64,000 nucleotides of DNA from Pseudolysobacter antarcticus (GTDB lineage Bacteria > Pseudomonadota > Gammaproteobacteria > Xanthomonadales > Rhodanobacteraceae): NCBI RefSeq assembly GCF_004168365.1, contig NZ_CP035704.1, positions 1,178,001 through 1,242,000 of the forward strand. Direction: 5' to 3'. Position 1 is the first letter of the stretch. Each line of letters opens with the position of its first letter. Positions 39,687 to 48,531 of the stretch are shown in pieces. The translations under genes were made by a program, and so were the position numbers. The notes under the pieces were generated by a model. It did no database searches and was not told where the DNA came from. It was given only the letters and a program-made list of their open reading frames with translations.

Positions 39687-40952
39687 TCAGCCGCGACGAT
39701 GTCTGGCGTAGTTTTGCGCCAGCAGCAACGCCACATGCACCGGCAGCAGCAGCGCGATCCACTGCCGATTGTCCTGCGGGAACCACGGCAGGATCTTGGC
39801 GAACCAGGCGAATGCCGCGAGTACGACGATCAGCACGGTCAAGCGTCGTGCAAAACGACTCGGCAGCCAGCGTGCGCGCGCACTCGCGATCCAGCTCGGC
39901 AGCAGCAACAGGCACAGCGGATTAAACAGCAGCAGGTTTTCGTTGCGCCACGCGAACTGATGTTCGGTGAACGCCCACAATACGATCAGCAGCAAGCCGG
40001 AGAGGCCGAGCATCAACACACTGACACTGCTCAGCGTGGCAAGGCTGTAGCGCGCCCACGAACGATCGCGGCGTTTCGCGAGCCAGATCAGCAGTAGCGA
40101 AAAAGCGATGCCGATCGCGAAAAACTGCCAGACCCAATACGGCGCAAATTCCGGCGGATCCGGAATGGCCGCCTTGGCCAGCAGCACATCGCGCGCGACT
40201 AGCGGCACGGACTGGCCAGCATCGTCGTGAACACTCAGCTCGCGCAGATGGCGCATGAGCTCGGTCGGCACAAAACTTTCGTCCCAGAACGACAGGCGCT
40301 GATCGGCAAGCGGGCCGAGGCCGATGTCCATGCCGATCATTGCCCAGAATTCCGGGCGCATCAGACGCAGTGCATCCATGCGATAGCTGAAACCGCGCGA
40401 TGGCGATGCGGTCTGCAAATGCAATGTGTCGCCGAGCGCGAGATTCAACGCGTCGCGTACTTTGGTCGAGCAGTTGCTGCGAAAATAATCGTAGCGGTAA
40501 TGCGCATTTTCGGGGCGAAGATTCCACTGCAAAAACTGATCGAGCTTGAGCCGCTGCGCCGGACTCAGGTTCAGATCTTGACGCTGGATCCAACGCCCTT
40601 CAGCCGTATAAACGGCTAAATCCTGATTGGCCTCATTAACGTCCATGCGATAGCGCATGATGCCGCGCAGGAAGTTCGGCAAAAAATCCGCTTCGCCGAA
40701 ATCGAAGATGCCGTAGTTGTAGGTGCGCGCCTCGCCGGTATTGCGATCCTCGACCAGCAGCGCGTTGTGGCCGAAACGTTCCCAGATTTCCTCACCGGGG
40801 CCGAACGTCACCAACGCGATGTTGAGATTTTCACCGGGCTGTCCGGCGGTCCAGTTCGCTTCGTCGGCATGGCCGAGGCTGATAGGAAAAAACAGCAGGA
40901 AAAAACGGGCGATCAGCGACAGGCAGCGGCGATGCGAAACGTCAACGCGCAC
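39687..40952 (-). CDS. DUF4105 (Lnb-like) membrane protein, candidate lipoprotein N-acyltransferase
   Basis: 421 aa. Signal/first helix (LSLIARFFLLFFPISLGHA), then a periplasmic DUF4105 domain (about 40-270) with conserved WERFGHNALL (His62), YNYGIFDFG and YDYFRSNCSTKVRDAL (Cys161), then about five membrane helices. DUF4105 has, to my knowledge, been renamed Lnb after family members shown to N-acylate lipoproteins by a thiol/His mechanism. The start is 1 nt after the corC stop, exactly where lnt (apolipoprotein N-acyltransferase) sits in many gammaproteobacteria. This suggests it replaces Lnt here. Activity in this protein is untested. Confidence 0.8.
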   Translation of the reverse strand: MRVDVSHRRCLSLIARFFLLFFPISLGHADEANWTAGQPGENLNIALVTFGPGEEIWERFGHNALLVEDRNTGEARTYNYGIFDFGEADFLPNFLRGIMRYRMDVNEANQDLAVYTAEGRWIQRQDLNLSPAQRLKLDQFLQWNLRPENAHYRYDYFRSNCSTKVRDALNLALGDTLHLQTASPSRGFSYRMDALRLMRPEFWAMIGMDIGLGPLADQRLSFWDESFVPTELMRHLRELSVHDDAGQSVPLVARDVLLAKAAIPDPPEFAPYWVWQFFAIGIAFSLLLIWLAKRRDRSWARYSLATLSSVSVLMLGLSGLLLIVLWAFTEHQFAWRNENLLLFNPLCLLLLPSWIASARARWLPSRFARRLTVLIVVLAAFAWFAKILPWFPQDNRQWIALLLPVHVALLLAQNYARHRRG

Positions 40953-40953
40953 C

Positions 40954-41801
40954 TCAAGCCTCGTTGATGCGGACGCAAAACTGATGCACGCGCCGGTCGT
41001 CGGCCTTGGTCACCTGAAAGTTGAACTGGCCGATCACGGCTTCTTCGCCGGACTCGGGCAAATGGCCGATTTCAGACGTGACCAGACCGCCGACGGTATC
41101 GAATTCGTCGTCGCCGAAATTGCTGCCGAGATGGTCGTTGAAATCCGCGATCGGCGTGAGCGCGCTGACGAGGTAGGCACCGTCGGCCTGCGCCTGGATG
41201 TGCAACTGTTCGGCCGGATCGTCGTCGTCGTGTTCGTCGTCGATCTCGCCGACGATTTGTTCCAGCACATCCTCGATCGTGATCAGGCCGGCGACGCCGC
41301 CGTATTCGTCGACGACGATCGCCATGTGATTGCGGCTCTGGCGGAAATCCTTGAGCAGGATATTCAGCCGCTTCGATTCCGGAATCAGAATCACCGGACG
41401 CACGAGGGCGCGGATATCGCAGGCTGGCGCGCCGACCACAAAACATTGCAGCAGATCTTTCGCCAGCAGCACGCCGAGAATGTCGTCCTTGTCTTCGCCA
41501 TGGGCGGGAAAACGCGAGTGGCCGGACGACAGTGCGATATCGAGAATTTCGGCGAGCGCGGCATCTACCGACACCGACACCATCTGCGCGCGCGGCACCA
41601 TCACATCGCTGACTTGCAGTTCCGAAACTTCAATCGCGCCTTCGAGCATCGACAAGGTGTCGTTGCTGAGCAGGCCGTTGGCCTGGGCGGTGCGCAGTTC
41701 CTCGATCAACTCTTCGCGGCTGCGCGGCTCGCCGGAGAAGGCTTGGCCGAGGCGCGCGAACCAGGATTTGGGGGCAGGGGACTAGGGTGGTCCTCGCTCA
41801 T
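40954..41801 (-). CDS. corC: CorC/YbeX-type CBS-pair protein, N-terminus frameshifted
   Basis: The body (to TTG 41709) has a CBS pair (VSDVMVPRAQMVSV; HMAIVVDEYGGVAGLITIEDVLEQIVGEI) and the CorC/HlyC domain ending in CVRINEA. The usual start is ATG 41801 (SEDHPSPLPP...), but it is one base out of phase: the GGGGG run at 41770-41774 (plus strand) needs one more G to join it to KSWFARLGQAFSGEP. With that base the protein is 282 aa, normal for CorC. Either a base-calling error or a real frameshift; translation from TTG 41709 would lose the N-terminus. CorC assists magnesium/cobalt efflux and ribosome-linked functions of the phoH-ybeY operon. Confidence 0.88.
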
Positions 41802-41825
41802 GGATGTTCGGAGTCATGCCCTTGG

Positions 41826-41881
41826 GGCGGACGCATTAGTTTAACTCAAGACGGCCGCGATGCAGAAATTTCGCGTCCGCC
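41826..41881. repeat. 9-bp inverted repeat between ybeY and corC
   Basis: GGCGGACGC (41826-41834) and GCGTCCGCC (41873-41881) are exact complements, 38 nt apart, in the unusually long (176-nt) gap between ybeY and the corC start. It may mark a regulatory site or processing hairpin inside the operon. Confidence 0.35.
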
Positions 41882-41977
41882 GAATTTTCATAAGATCATG
41901 AAATTCAATACAAACCTCGAAATTTTTGCAGCTTATTGTGGGCCCGACCGCATGCCGGGATTGCGCAATCGTCGTGG

Positions 41978-42427
41978 TTACGCGTACGGATCGGGGATTC
42001 CCAAGCCGGCCAGAATACGACGTTCGATCGCTTCCATGCGTTCGGCTTCGGCCTCGATTTCGTGATCGTGTCCGAGCAGATGCAACACGCCGTGCACGGT
42101 CAGATGGGCGTAATGATCGCGCAGTTTTTTGTCTTGCTCCGCTGCCTCGCGCGCGACCACCGGCGCGCAGATTACGAGATCGCCGAGCAGCGGCAGTTTG
42201 ATACCGGGCGGCAGTTCGACCGGAAACGACAGCACATTGGTCGCGTAATCCTTGCCGCGATATTGCTGATTGAGTTCGCGACCTTCGGCGCCATCGACGA
42301 GACGGATCGACAATTCCGCCGAACGCCGGCGTTGTTGCTGCAACGTTGCCGCAACCCAGCGCCGAAACGAAACCGCAGCTGGAATTCCTGCGCGCGCTAC
42401 TGCGTATGAAAGATGAAGTTGCAGCAT
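41978..42427 (-). CDS. ybeY: Endoribonuclease YbeY, rRNA maturation factor
   Basis: 149 aa. The zinc-binding HxxxHxxxxxH motif is intact: His112, His116 and His122 in [11 protein letters not shown]. Also [17 protein letters not shown], the UPF0054 signature. YbeY acts in 16S rRNA 3'-end maturation and ribosome quality control. It is 29 nt downstream of phoH in the conserved phoH-ybeY-corC order. Confidence 0.96.
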   Translation of the reverse strand: MLQLHLSYAVARAGIPAAVSFRRWVAATLQQQRRRSAELSIRLVDGAEGRELNQQYRGKDYATNVLSFPVELPPGIKLPLLGDLVICAPVVAREAAEQDKKLRDHYAHLTVHGVLHLLGHDHEIEAEAERMEAIERRILAGLGIPDPYA

Positions 42428-42456
42428 CGTTTATTTTTCGCAGCAACGTGCCGTTA

Positions 42457-43485
42457 TCACGATGGTGTCTCGTCGCGACGTTTTGCCTGTTCCGCTTTGC
42501 GTAACGCTTCCTGCTGCGAACTCTGCAGATCGAAGGCCTCGTACGCGCGCACGATGCGCTGCACCAGCGGATGGCGCACGACGTCTTTGGCGGTGAAAAA
42601 AGTGAAGCTGATGCCGTTGACGTCGCGCAGGATTTCGATCGCCTGACGCAAGCCCGAGGTCTGGTGTTTCGGCAGATCGGTCTGGGTCACGTCGCCCGTG
42701 ATCACCGCGTTCGAGCCGAAACCAAGTCGCGTCAAAAACATCTTCATCTGCTCGACCGTGGTGTTTTGCGCTTCATCGAGTATCACGAACGAATCGTTGA
42801 GCGTGCGACCGCGCATGTACGCGAGCGGCGCCACTTCGATCACGTTGCGCTCGATCAGCTTGCTGACTTTTTCGAAGCCGAGCATTTCGTACAGTGCGTC
42901 GTACAGCGGGCGCAAATACGGATCGACTTTCTGGCTCAGATCCCCCGGCAGAAATCCGAGTTTTTCGCCGGCCTCGACCGCCGGACGCACAAGGATCAAA
43001 CGCTGCACACGATTCGTTTCCAGCGCTTCCACGGCCATCGCCACGGCCAGATAGGTTTTGCCGGTGCCAGCCGGGCCGACGCCGAAATTGATGTCGTGCG
43101 TGGCGATCGCATGGAGGTAGCGTTGCTGGTTCGGGCCGCGACCTTTCACCACGCCGCGTTTCACCTTGATCGTGATTTCCTGCGCACCTTCGGCGGCGCG
43201 CGCATCGAGTTCTTCGATACCGGATTCCTGCAGATACAAATTCAGGTTATGCGCGGTCAGCGGTTCGTCCTCGGTGCCGTCGTACAAATCACGCAGCACC
43301 TTCGCCGCGAGCCTGGTTGAGTGCTCGGCGCCGAGTAAACGAAACAGATTGCCGCGATGGTTGATCTCGACACCGAGCCGCAACTCGATCTGGCGCAGAT
43401 GTTCGTCAAAAGGCCCGCAAAGATTGGCCAGACGTTCGTTGTCCTCGGGATCAAGCGCGAGGTCGCGATGGGTGATTTCAGTCAT
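42457..43485 (-). CDS. phoH: PhoH-like ATPase (YbeZ)
   Basis: 342 aa. Walker A GPAGTGKT (137-144), Walker B FVILDEAQN and ITGDVTQTDLP sensor region; the N-terminal part has LRLGVEINHRGN, a KH-like domain of YbeZ proteins. It is an ATPase linked to YbeY and RNA metabolism. It begins the operon with ybeY and corC. In most relatives miaB lies directly upstream; here miaB is about 6.5 kb further upstream. Confidence 0.96.
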   Translation of the reverse strand: MTEITHRDLALDPEDNERLANLCGPFDEHLRQIELRLGVEINHRGNLFRLLGAEHSTRLAAKVLRDLYDGTEDEPLTAHNLNLYLQESGIEELDARAAEGAQEITIKVKRGVVKGRGPNQQRYLHAIATHDINFGVGPAGTGKTYLAVAMAVEALETNRVQRLILVRPAVEAGEKLGFLPGDLSQKVDPYLRPLYDALYEMLGFEKVSKLIERNVIEVAPLAYMRGRTLNDSFVILDEAQNTTVEQMKMFLTRLGFGSNAVITGDVTQTDLPKHQTSGLRQAIEILRDVNGISFTFFTAKDVVRHPLVQRIVRAYEAFDLQSSQQEALRKAEQAKRRDETPS

Positions 43486-43696
43486 GTGGTCAGGGTAACT
43501 CGCACGCGGGGCGATGCGCTACTGCTTGGCGGTACCGTGATCAGCACGCAGTGCGCATCACGAGACTGGCATGGTGTGGGAAAGTTGTGAGGGTTCGCTA
43601 TATTTTTTCGCGTGTTGCAGTAAGATCGCGGCGAGGCCAGCACGCAGGATTAACCAAGCTCGCCGTATTTAGTTATCAGGGATAGAAAGGGGAATA

Positions 43697-44146
43697 ATGA
43701 AAACATCAATCTGCATCGCCACTTTGGCGACGCTGCTGCTTGCAGCGTGCTCGTCGATTACCACCATCACCTCGCCGCATCCCGGCACTACTGTCGCCAT
43801 CAGGGAAAAACAGTTGACCTTGCCGGCCAGCGAAAAACTCAAAGGCACAAGCTTCGGCAACTATGAGTTCAAGGCAGTGGAAACCGGCTTCGAACCGTTT
43901 TACGGAATACTTCCGCTGAGCTTCAAAGGCGGGCATCTGGCGGTCGACATCATTTTCTTTGCGCCGGCTGCGTTCTTCAACTTGCGCGAGGTCTTTCCGT
44001 TCTATCAGATCGATGTCGAAAAGAACGTGATTCGTTATCGCAAGACCGAGCAGGATGAGTGGCAGGAATATCATCCCAAGGCTGAAGAAAGCGCTCATGC
44101 GCGCGTTTATTTCAACGAGAAAAATGCCACGGCGCCAACGCACTAG
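43697..44146 (+). CDS. Predicted lipoprotein, function unknown
   Basis: 149 aa, AAGGGG ribosome site. Signal peptide with lipobox LLAAC (Cys about 16), so it is probably lipidated and anchored in a membrane. The mature part begins SSITTITSPHPGTTVAIR and has a hydrophobic stretch (LAVDIIFFAPAAFFNL) that may be a membrane or beta element. I do not recognise a domain. It is the first gene of the block between phoH and miaB. Its stop codon lies inside the first of two similar 40-nt repeats. Confidence 0.85.
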   Translation: MKTSICIATLATLLLAACSSITTITSPHPGTTVAIREKQLTLPASEKLKGTSFGNYEFKAVETGFEPFYGILPLSFKGGHLAVDIIFFAPAAFFNLREVFPFYQIDVEKNVIRYRKTEQDEWQEYHPKAEESAHARVYFNEKNATAPTH

Positions 44147-44183
44147 CAGGTTGTTGAGAGACTTCTCGAAATAGCCACGCTCA
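44143..44183 (+). repeat. Left copy of a 40-nt direct repeat flanking the glycine-rich gene
   Basis: Begins CTAGCAGGTTGTTGAGAG and is about 80% identical (33 of 41 aligned positions) to 46669-46708 in the same orientation. The two lie either side of the large exported-protein gene at 44372-46630. The CTAG lead and the CTGTTGAGA core look like old insertion-sequence ends, but no transposase remains. Confidence 0.55.
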
Positions 44184-44258
44184 CAGGCTGCATCAATCGC
44201 AAGGCTCCGTGATTGCACGGACTGATTTGCAGTAGCTGAGGATGCTCTCGCATGTTTC

Positions 44259-44291
44259 GATCGAAGATCGCGTGGCGCGCGATCTTCGATC
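44259..44291. repeat. 14-bp perfect hairpin between convergent genes
   Basis: GATCGAAGATCGCG (44259-44272) and its exact complement (44278-44291) with a 5-nt loop (TGGCG). It lies between the convergent lipoprotein and glycine-rich genes and could stop transcription from both sides, but has no T-run. Confidence 0.6.
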
Positions 44292-44371
44292 ATTTCCGGT
44301 ACGGATATTCAGATCAGCGAATCACCAATTATTGTTTTGCAGAAAGGCATGATGCGCTCTCCTTGCCTGCA

Positions 44372-46630
44372 TCACGGACTCACGCTGCGCACATACACGT
44401 GATCGAGTTTGAAGCTGCTCCATGCGGTTCCGCCAGCAACCACAGGATTGCCGAACCACAGCGAAGTCGGGCGCGTGAGGCCGGTGTTGGGGGCTTGCAG
44501 TTGGCGTGTGCCGTCAACCCATACCTTGATCGAGCTTTGGCTGCCGATCCAGCAGTACTCGATATCATGCGGATTGTTTTGTGCAGGATTCTCCGTGAAT
44601 ACGCTGTTGTACGTGCTCGCGGTTGTACGTGCGCGCACGATGAAGCCGCCGCTGTCCTGCCAGGCGCTGGCGCTGCGCAGGGCGACATCGTCGTTGGCGC
44701 CGTTTGCCGGCAGTCCATTCGACAATACCAGCGTACCGGTGCCTTGATTGGCGAAGTTTGTGTAGCGGGCGCTCCAGCGCACCGAAAAATCGCCGGCGGC
44801 CGGAATGATCGGCGTAGCGGACGTGATGAACGGGAAGGTCGTGGTGCCGGATGCAAGGCTGATGCCGTGGCTTAGCGTCACGGCGCCACCATTGCCCTGT
44901 TGCGTCCAATCCATACTCAATGTCGGGCCGACAAAGGTTTCGATCAGCGAGTCGGTGTGTTTGTTCATGCCGCTGCACTGGACGAGCGCCGGCGCTGGCG
45001 TGGCCTCGAAACCGTTGCTGAAAAGGCTGTCGTTTTCTGCGGCGCCGATATCGCAGGCCGCGCCTTGCGGGCGGGAAACACCGCGCTGGTCGGTGCTCAC
45101 GGCACACGGTCCGGTTCCACCCGCATCAATGGCCGAACTGCCCAACGGCGGAATCATCACGTCGACCAGTCCGCCGTGCAGCGGTGCAGGCAACGTGCCC
45201 AGCGTCACCGTGCCGGTTTGCGTGGTCGCGTTGGGAACATATACGCTGGCATCGGCATACGAGGTATGCGAGACGACATCGGTCGTTGTGCCGGTGCTGT
45301 TCGCGGCGATGCTATTCGAGATGGTGAAGGTTGCCGTGCCGCCACTCGCACAGATATTTCCGCCTGCACTGCAGTTGGCCAAGGTATCGCCAAGACTGAA
45401 AATCGCACCGCCCTGTGCGTTGCCGCCGGTGCCAACCGTTCCTGCTATCACCATGTTGTCAGCGGCGGTGACGTAGCTAAGCGTCAGCTGGCCCGCATAG
45501 TTGAAAATCGCGCCGCCGTAGCCGGAACCCTTGCCGGCGGAGCCGTTGCCACCACGGCCGCCGCTCGCACGGTTCTCTGCCAGGGTCACATTGGTGAGGG
45601 TAACCGTGCCCGCATCGTTGAAGATCGCACCGCCCATGCCGCCGCCACCGCCGCCTTGAATGATGAATTCACCATTGCCCCCGCCAAAGCCGGCGATGCC
45701 GCCGTTCGAGATGGAAATGGCAAAACCGCCGCCGCCGCCGCCGCCGCCAAAGCCACCATCGCCGCCATGGCCCGCAATTCGGCCAGGATCGCCCGCGCTG
45801 GCATTTCCGCCTCTGCCGCCGCCGCCGCCGAAGCCGCCGCTGCCCGCGTCGCCCCCATTGCCACCGCTGCTACTGTTACCTCCCTGGCCGCCGCCGCCGC
45901 CCAAACCGCCGATGCCGCCTGGGGCCGCGGTGCCACCACTCACGTTACCTGCCCCGGTTCCGCCATGCGGGCCACCGCCGTTACCGGAGTTGGCTGTCTC
46001 GCCGACGCCGCCACCGCCAGTGGATCCGGCTGCACTCACTTGACCACCTTGCGCGACATTGCCGACCAGCGCGCACTGCTGCAAATCCAGCGCGCCGCGA
46101 TTGAAGATCGCTCCGCCCGCGCCCAATGCACCGCCGCCCCCACTACTGCTGCCGCCCTGCGCGAGGCCATTGTGCAGAGTTAGCCCGCGCAAGCTCAGGG
46201 TGCTGCCACCGCCGATATCGAACAGGCGAAAGTTGGCCGTACCGCCAGCACCAGAGCGTGCGATCGTGACACCCTGGCTCAAGCCGTTCGCCGTCGCATC
46301 GATGGTCAGCGTCTTGCCGCCGGTAATGAAAAATGCCGAAGGGCCGAATTCAGTGCTGCCGGCGGAAAGATCGTTGGTCGACAGCGTCAGAATGATCGTC
46401 TGCCCGTCGAGCGCGGCCTTGTCGAACACGATCGTGTCGCCGGAGGCCGCGGCATTGACCGCACCGCGCAATGTCGCGCACTGGTTGCCGACGCAGTCAT
46501 TGGTGGTGGCCGCGACCGGCTCAGCGGTGCTGGTGACGGTCAGCGTGGTGGCCTTCACCGGCATGGCGATCGCCGACAACAACAGGGCAAAGGCCGATAG
46601 TGAGACTATCGGCTTGGACGATGGACGCAT
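44372..46630 (-). CDS. Large glycine-rich secreted protein with C-terminal LamG-like domain
   Basis: 752 aa from ATG 46630. Signal peptide (KPIVSLSAFALLLSAIAMPVKA), CSLREA-like start (CATLRGAVNAAASGDTIVF), beta-helix-like segments (LSLRGLTLHNG, AIFNRGALDLQQC), a Gly-rich middle (GGGGGGG runs, about 45540-46030), a choice-of-anchor-Q-like end (STDQRGVSRPQGAACDIGAAE), then the DSLFSNGFE motif (Asn539), then a concanavalin/LamG-like domain (DFSVRWSARYTNF, SIKVWVDG, KLDHVYVR). It is built on the same plan as the protein at 10165 but differs at the C-terminus. Surface adhesin or matrix protein is likely; ligand unknown. Flanked by 40-nt direct repeats. Confidence 0.85.
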   Translation of the reverse strand: MRPSSKPIVSLSAFALLLSAIAMPVKATTLTVTSTAEPVAATTNDCVGNQCATLRGAVNAAASGDTIVFDKAALDGQTIILTLSTNDLSAGSTEFGPSAFFITGGKTLTIDATANGLSQGVTIARSGAGGTANFRLFDIGGGSTLSLRGLTLHNGLAQGGSSSGGGGALGAGGAIFNRGALDLQQCALVGNVAQGGQVSAAGSTGGGGVGETANSGNGGGPHGGTGAGNVSGGTAAPGGIGGLGGGGGQGGNSSSGGNGGDAGSGGFGGGGGRGGNASAGDPGRIAGHGGDGGFGGGGGGGGFAISISNGGIAGFGGGNGEFIIQGGGGGGMGGAIFNDAGTVTLTNVTLAENRASGGRGGNGSAGKGSGYGGAIFNYAGQLTLSYVTAADNMVIAGTVGTGGNAQGGAIFSLGDTLANCSAGGNICASGGTATFTISNSIAANSTGTTTDVVSHTSYADASVYVPNATTQTGTVTLGTLPAPLHGGLVDVMIPPLGSSAIDAGGTGPCAVSTDQRGVSRPQGAACDIGAAENDSLFSNGFEATPAPALVQCSGMNKHTDSLIETFVGPTLSMDWTQQGNGGAVTLSHGISLASGTTTFPFITSATPIIPAAGDFSVRWSARYTNFANQGTGTLVLSNGLPANGANDDVALRSASAWQDSGGFIVRARTTASTYNSVFTENPAQNNPHDIEYCWIGSQSSIKVWVDGTRQLQAPNTGLTRPTSLWFGNPVVAGGTAWSSFKLDHVYVRSVSP

Positions 46631-46668
46631 GCAGTTCCCCAGAATTGGCTGTACGTAAAGCACCGAGT

Positions 46669-46708
46669 CTAGCAGCCTGTTGAGAAACTCCCGAAATCGC
46701 CACAATCA
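46669..46708 (+). repeat. Right copy of the 40-nt direct repeat
   Basis: Begins CTAGCAGCCTGTTGAGAA, about 80% identical to 44143-44183 in the same direction. Its CTGTTGAGAAACT core resembles IS terminal sequences. It lies just upstream of the start of the glycine-rich gene. Confidence 0.55.
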
Positions 46709-46926
46709 TGCAACGCTTCTCCGCCCACACCGTGCCGCTGGAGCGGCTGGATCTGGTGAGCGACGATCACTTTGGATGCACTGCTCGCACAACGGACGAC
46801 GCAGCATGCCGGAGTGGGCGCAATCGCTGCGACCTGATGCGTGACATGTCTTCTGGCACATCGTTGCCGCCGCAGATGCGGCTACCCTGATTGATTGTGC
46901 TCGCAGCCGACTCAAGGTGGTATCCC

Positions 46927-48429
46927 GTGTTGAAGCGTTTTGTAACCGTCGCGATGGCGGCATGTTTGATCGTGACTGTGCCGATTTTGGCGAGTGCCGC
47001 CGATGAGGCGCCGAAAGATGGCAAGGAGGCGGGCAAGGATGACAGCAGCAAGTTGCCGCCGTTTCCCGTCGACAAAACCATCCACGAAACCACGACGGTC
47101 GGCGGCAAGAAAATCAATTACGACGCAACAGTTGGATCATTGCCGGTGCTGGATGACAAAGGCAAAGTCATCGCCGATGTAATGTTCACCGCCTACACGA
47201 TGCCTGGTCGCGATCGGCCGATCACGTTCGCGCTCAATGGTGGGCCGGGTGCTTCATCGGTGTATCTGAATCTCGGTGCGCTCGGACCGAAAAGAGTGCA
47301 GTTCGGCAGCGAAGGGAATAGCCCTTCCGACCCCGCCACGGCGATGGATAATCCGGGCACATGGCTGGACTTCACCGATCTCGTTTTCATCGATCCGGTC
47401 GGCACAGGTTTCAGCCGTGCGCGGGTCGAAGAAAAAGATGCGAAGAAAGAATTTTACGGCACCGATGCCGACATCAATTATCTGTCGCGCGTGATCTACG
47501 ACTGGCTCGTGAAGAACGGCCGACTCACGTCGCGTAAATATCTGGTCGGTGAAAGTTACGGCGGTTTTCGCGGCCCGCGCATCACGCATTATTTGCAGAC
47601 GCGGCTCGGTGTGGCGATGAATGGCCTCGTGCTGGTATCGCCGTATCTAGAACCGACTGCGTCGGAAGGCGGCGATCTTTCGCCATTGCCATGGATGTTG
47701 ACCTTGCCGAGTATCGCTGCGGCGAACCTAGAGCGTCATGGAAAACTGACCGATGCTGCGATGGCCGAGATCATCAATTACACTCGCGGCGAATACGTCA
47801 CCGACCTGCTCAAGGGCCGCTCCGATCCGCAGGCGGTCGAGCGCATCGTCAAGCGTGTCACCGAACTGACCGGACTCGATGCCGCCTTTGTGCGTCGTGC
47901 TGGTGGTCGCCTGGAAACGCAGGCCTATCTGCGCGAGATTTATCGCGGCGAAGGCAAGCTCGGCAGCCGTTACGATTCCAACGTCACCGGCTGGGATCCG
48001 TTTCCGTTCGATCCCGAGCAGCGCACCAACGATCCGATTCTCGATGGCATCATCGCGCCGACCACCACGGCGATGGTGGATTTTGTCACGCGCACGGTCG
48101 GCTGGAAATTTGCCGGCCGTTACAACGCGCTGAGTTACGAAGTGAACCGATTGTGGGATCGCGGCGAAGAGGGACGCAAAGGCTCGGTCGAACAGCTGCG
48201 TCAATCGGTGGCGATTGACTCCAAATTACAGGTGCTCATCGTGCATGGCTGGGGTGATCTGTCGTGTCCGTTTATGGCCTCGAAACTGATCGTCGATCAG
48301 ATGCCTGTTATGGGTGATCCGAACCGCGTGCAGGTGAAGGAATATCCCGGCGGCCACATGTTCTACAGCCGCGCCGACAGCAGCGCGGCGATGCGTCGTG
48401 ATGTGATGGCCGTCTACGCCGCGCACTGA
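46927..48429 (+). CDS. Secreted S10-family serine carboxypeptidase-like peptidase
   Basis: 500 aa from GTG 46927, which has an AAGGTGG ribosome site at good spacing and begins a signal peptide (VTVAMAACLIVTVPILASA). Serine carboxypeptidase marks: ALNGGPGASS (oxyanion region), FIDPVGTGFS, the nucleophile in GESYGG (Ser210), a likely Asp in HGWGDLSCPF and His in GGHMFY. S10 enzymes remove C-terminal residues at acidic pH and are uncommon outside certain bacterial groups. Followed by a strong terminator. It fits the proteolytic secretome of this window. Confidence 0.92.
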   Translation: MLKRFVTVAMAACLIVTVPILASAADEAPKDGKEAGKDDSSKLPPFPVDKTIHETTTVGGKKINYDATVGSLPVLDDKGKVIADVMFTAYTMPGRDRPITFALNGGPGASSVYLNLGALGPKRVQFGSEGNSPSDPATAMDNPGTWLDFTDLVFIDPVGTGFSRARVEEKDAKKEFYGTDADINYLSRVIYDWLVKNGRLTSRKYLVGESYGGFRGPRITHYLQTRLGVAMNGLVLVSPYLEPTASEGGDLSPLPWMLTLPSIAAANLERHGKLTDAAMAEIINYTRGEYVTDLLKGRSDPQAVERIVKRVTELTGLDAAFVRRAGGRLETQAYLREIYRGEGKLGSRYDSNVTGWDPFPFDPEQRTNDPILDGIIAPTTTAMVDFVTRTVGWKFAGRYNALSYEVNRLWDRGEEGRKGSVEQLRQSVAIDSKLQVLIVHGWGDLSCPFMASKLIVDQMPVMGDPNRVQVKEYPGGHMFYSRADSSAAMRRDVMAVYAAH

Positions 48430-48434
48430 TAAAA

Positions 48435-48469
48435 AAAGGCCGCGACAGCATCAATCCGTCGCGGCCTTT
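48435..48469 (+). terminator. Rho-independent terminator after the S10 peptidase gene
   Basis: GGCCGCGAC (48438-48446) pairs perfectly with 48458-48466 around an 11-nt loop, extended by AAA/TTT pairs; only three Ts follow, but a seven-A run precedes it, so it may work in both directions. Confidence 0.75.
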
Positions 48470-48503
48470 CGATCACACTGGCAATCGATATTGCCGGTCT
48501 TTT

Positions 48504-48524
48504 GTTCAGCGATAAACGCTGAAC
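48504..48524. repeat. 8-bp hairpin just past the SH3-protein gene
   Basis: GTTCAGCG (48504-48511) and CGCTGAAC (48517-48524) with a 5-nt loop, 8 nt beyond the end of the minus-strand gene. No T-run on that strand, so terminator function is uncertain. Confidence 0.4.
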
Positions 48525-48531
48525 TTATCGA

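Noticed and set aside
46708-46890. Short open frame after the right 40-nt repeat as a transposase remnant
   Set aside because: Too short, with no recognisable transposase motif.
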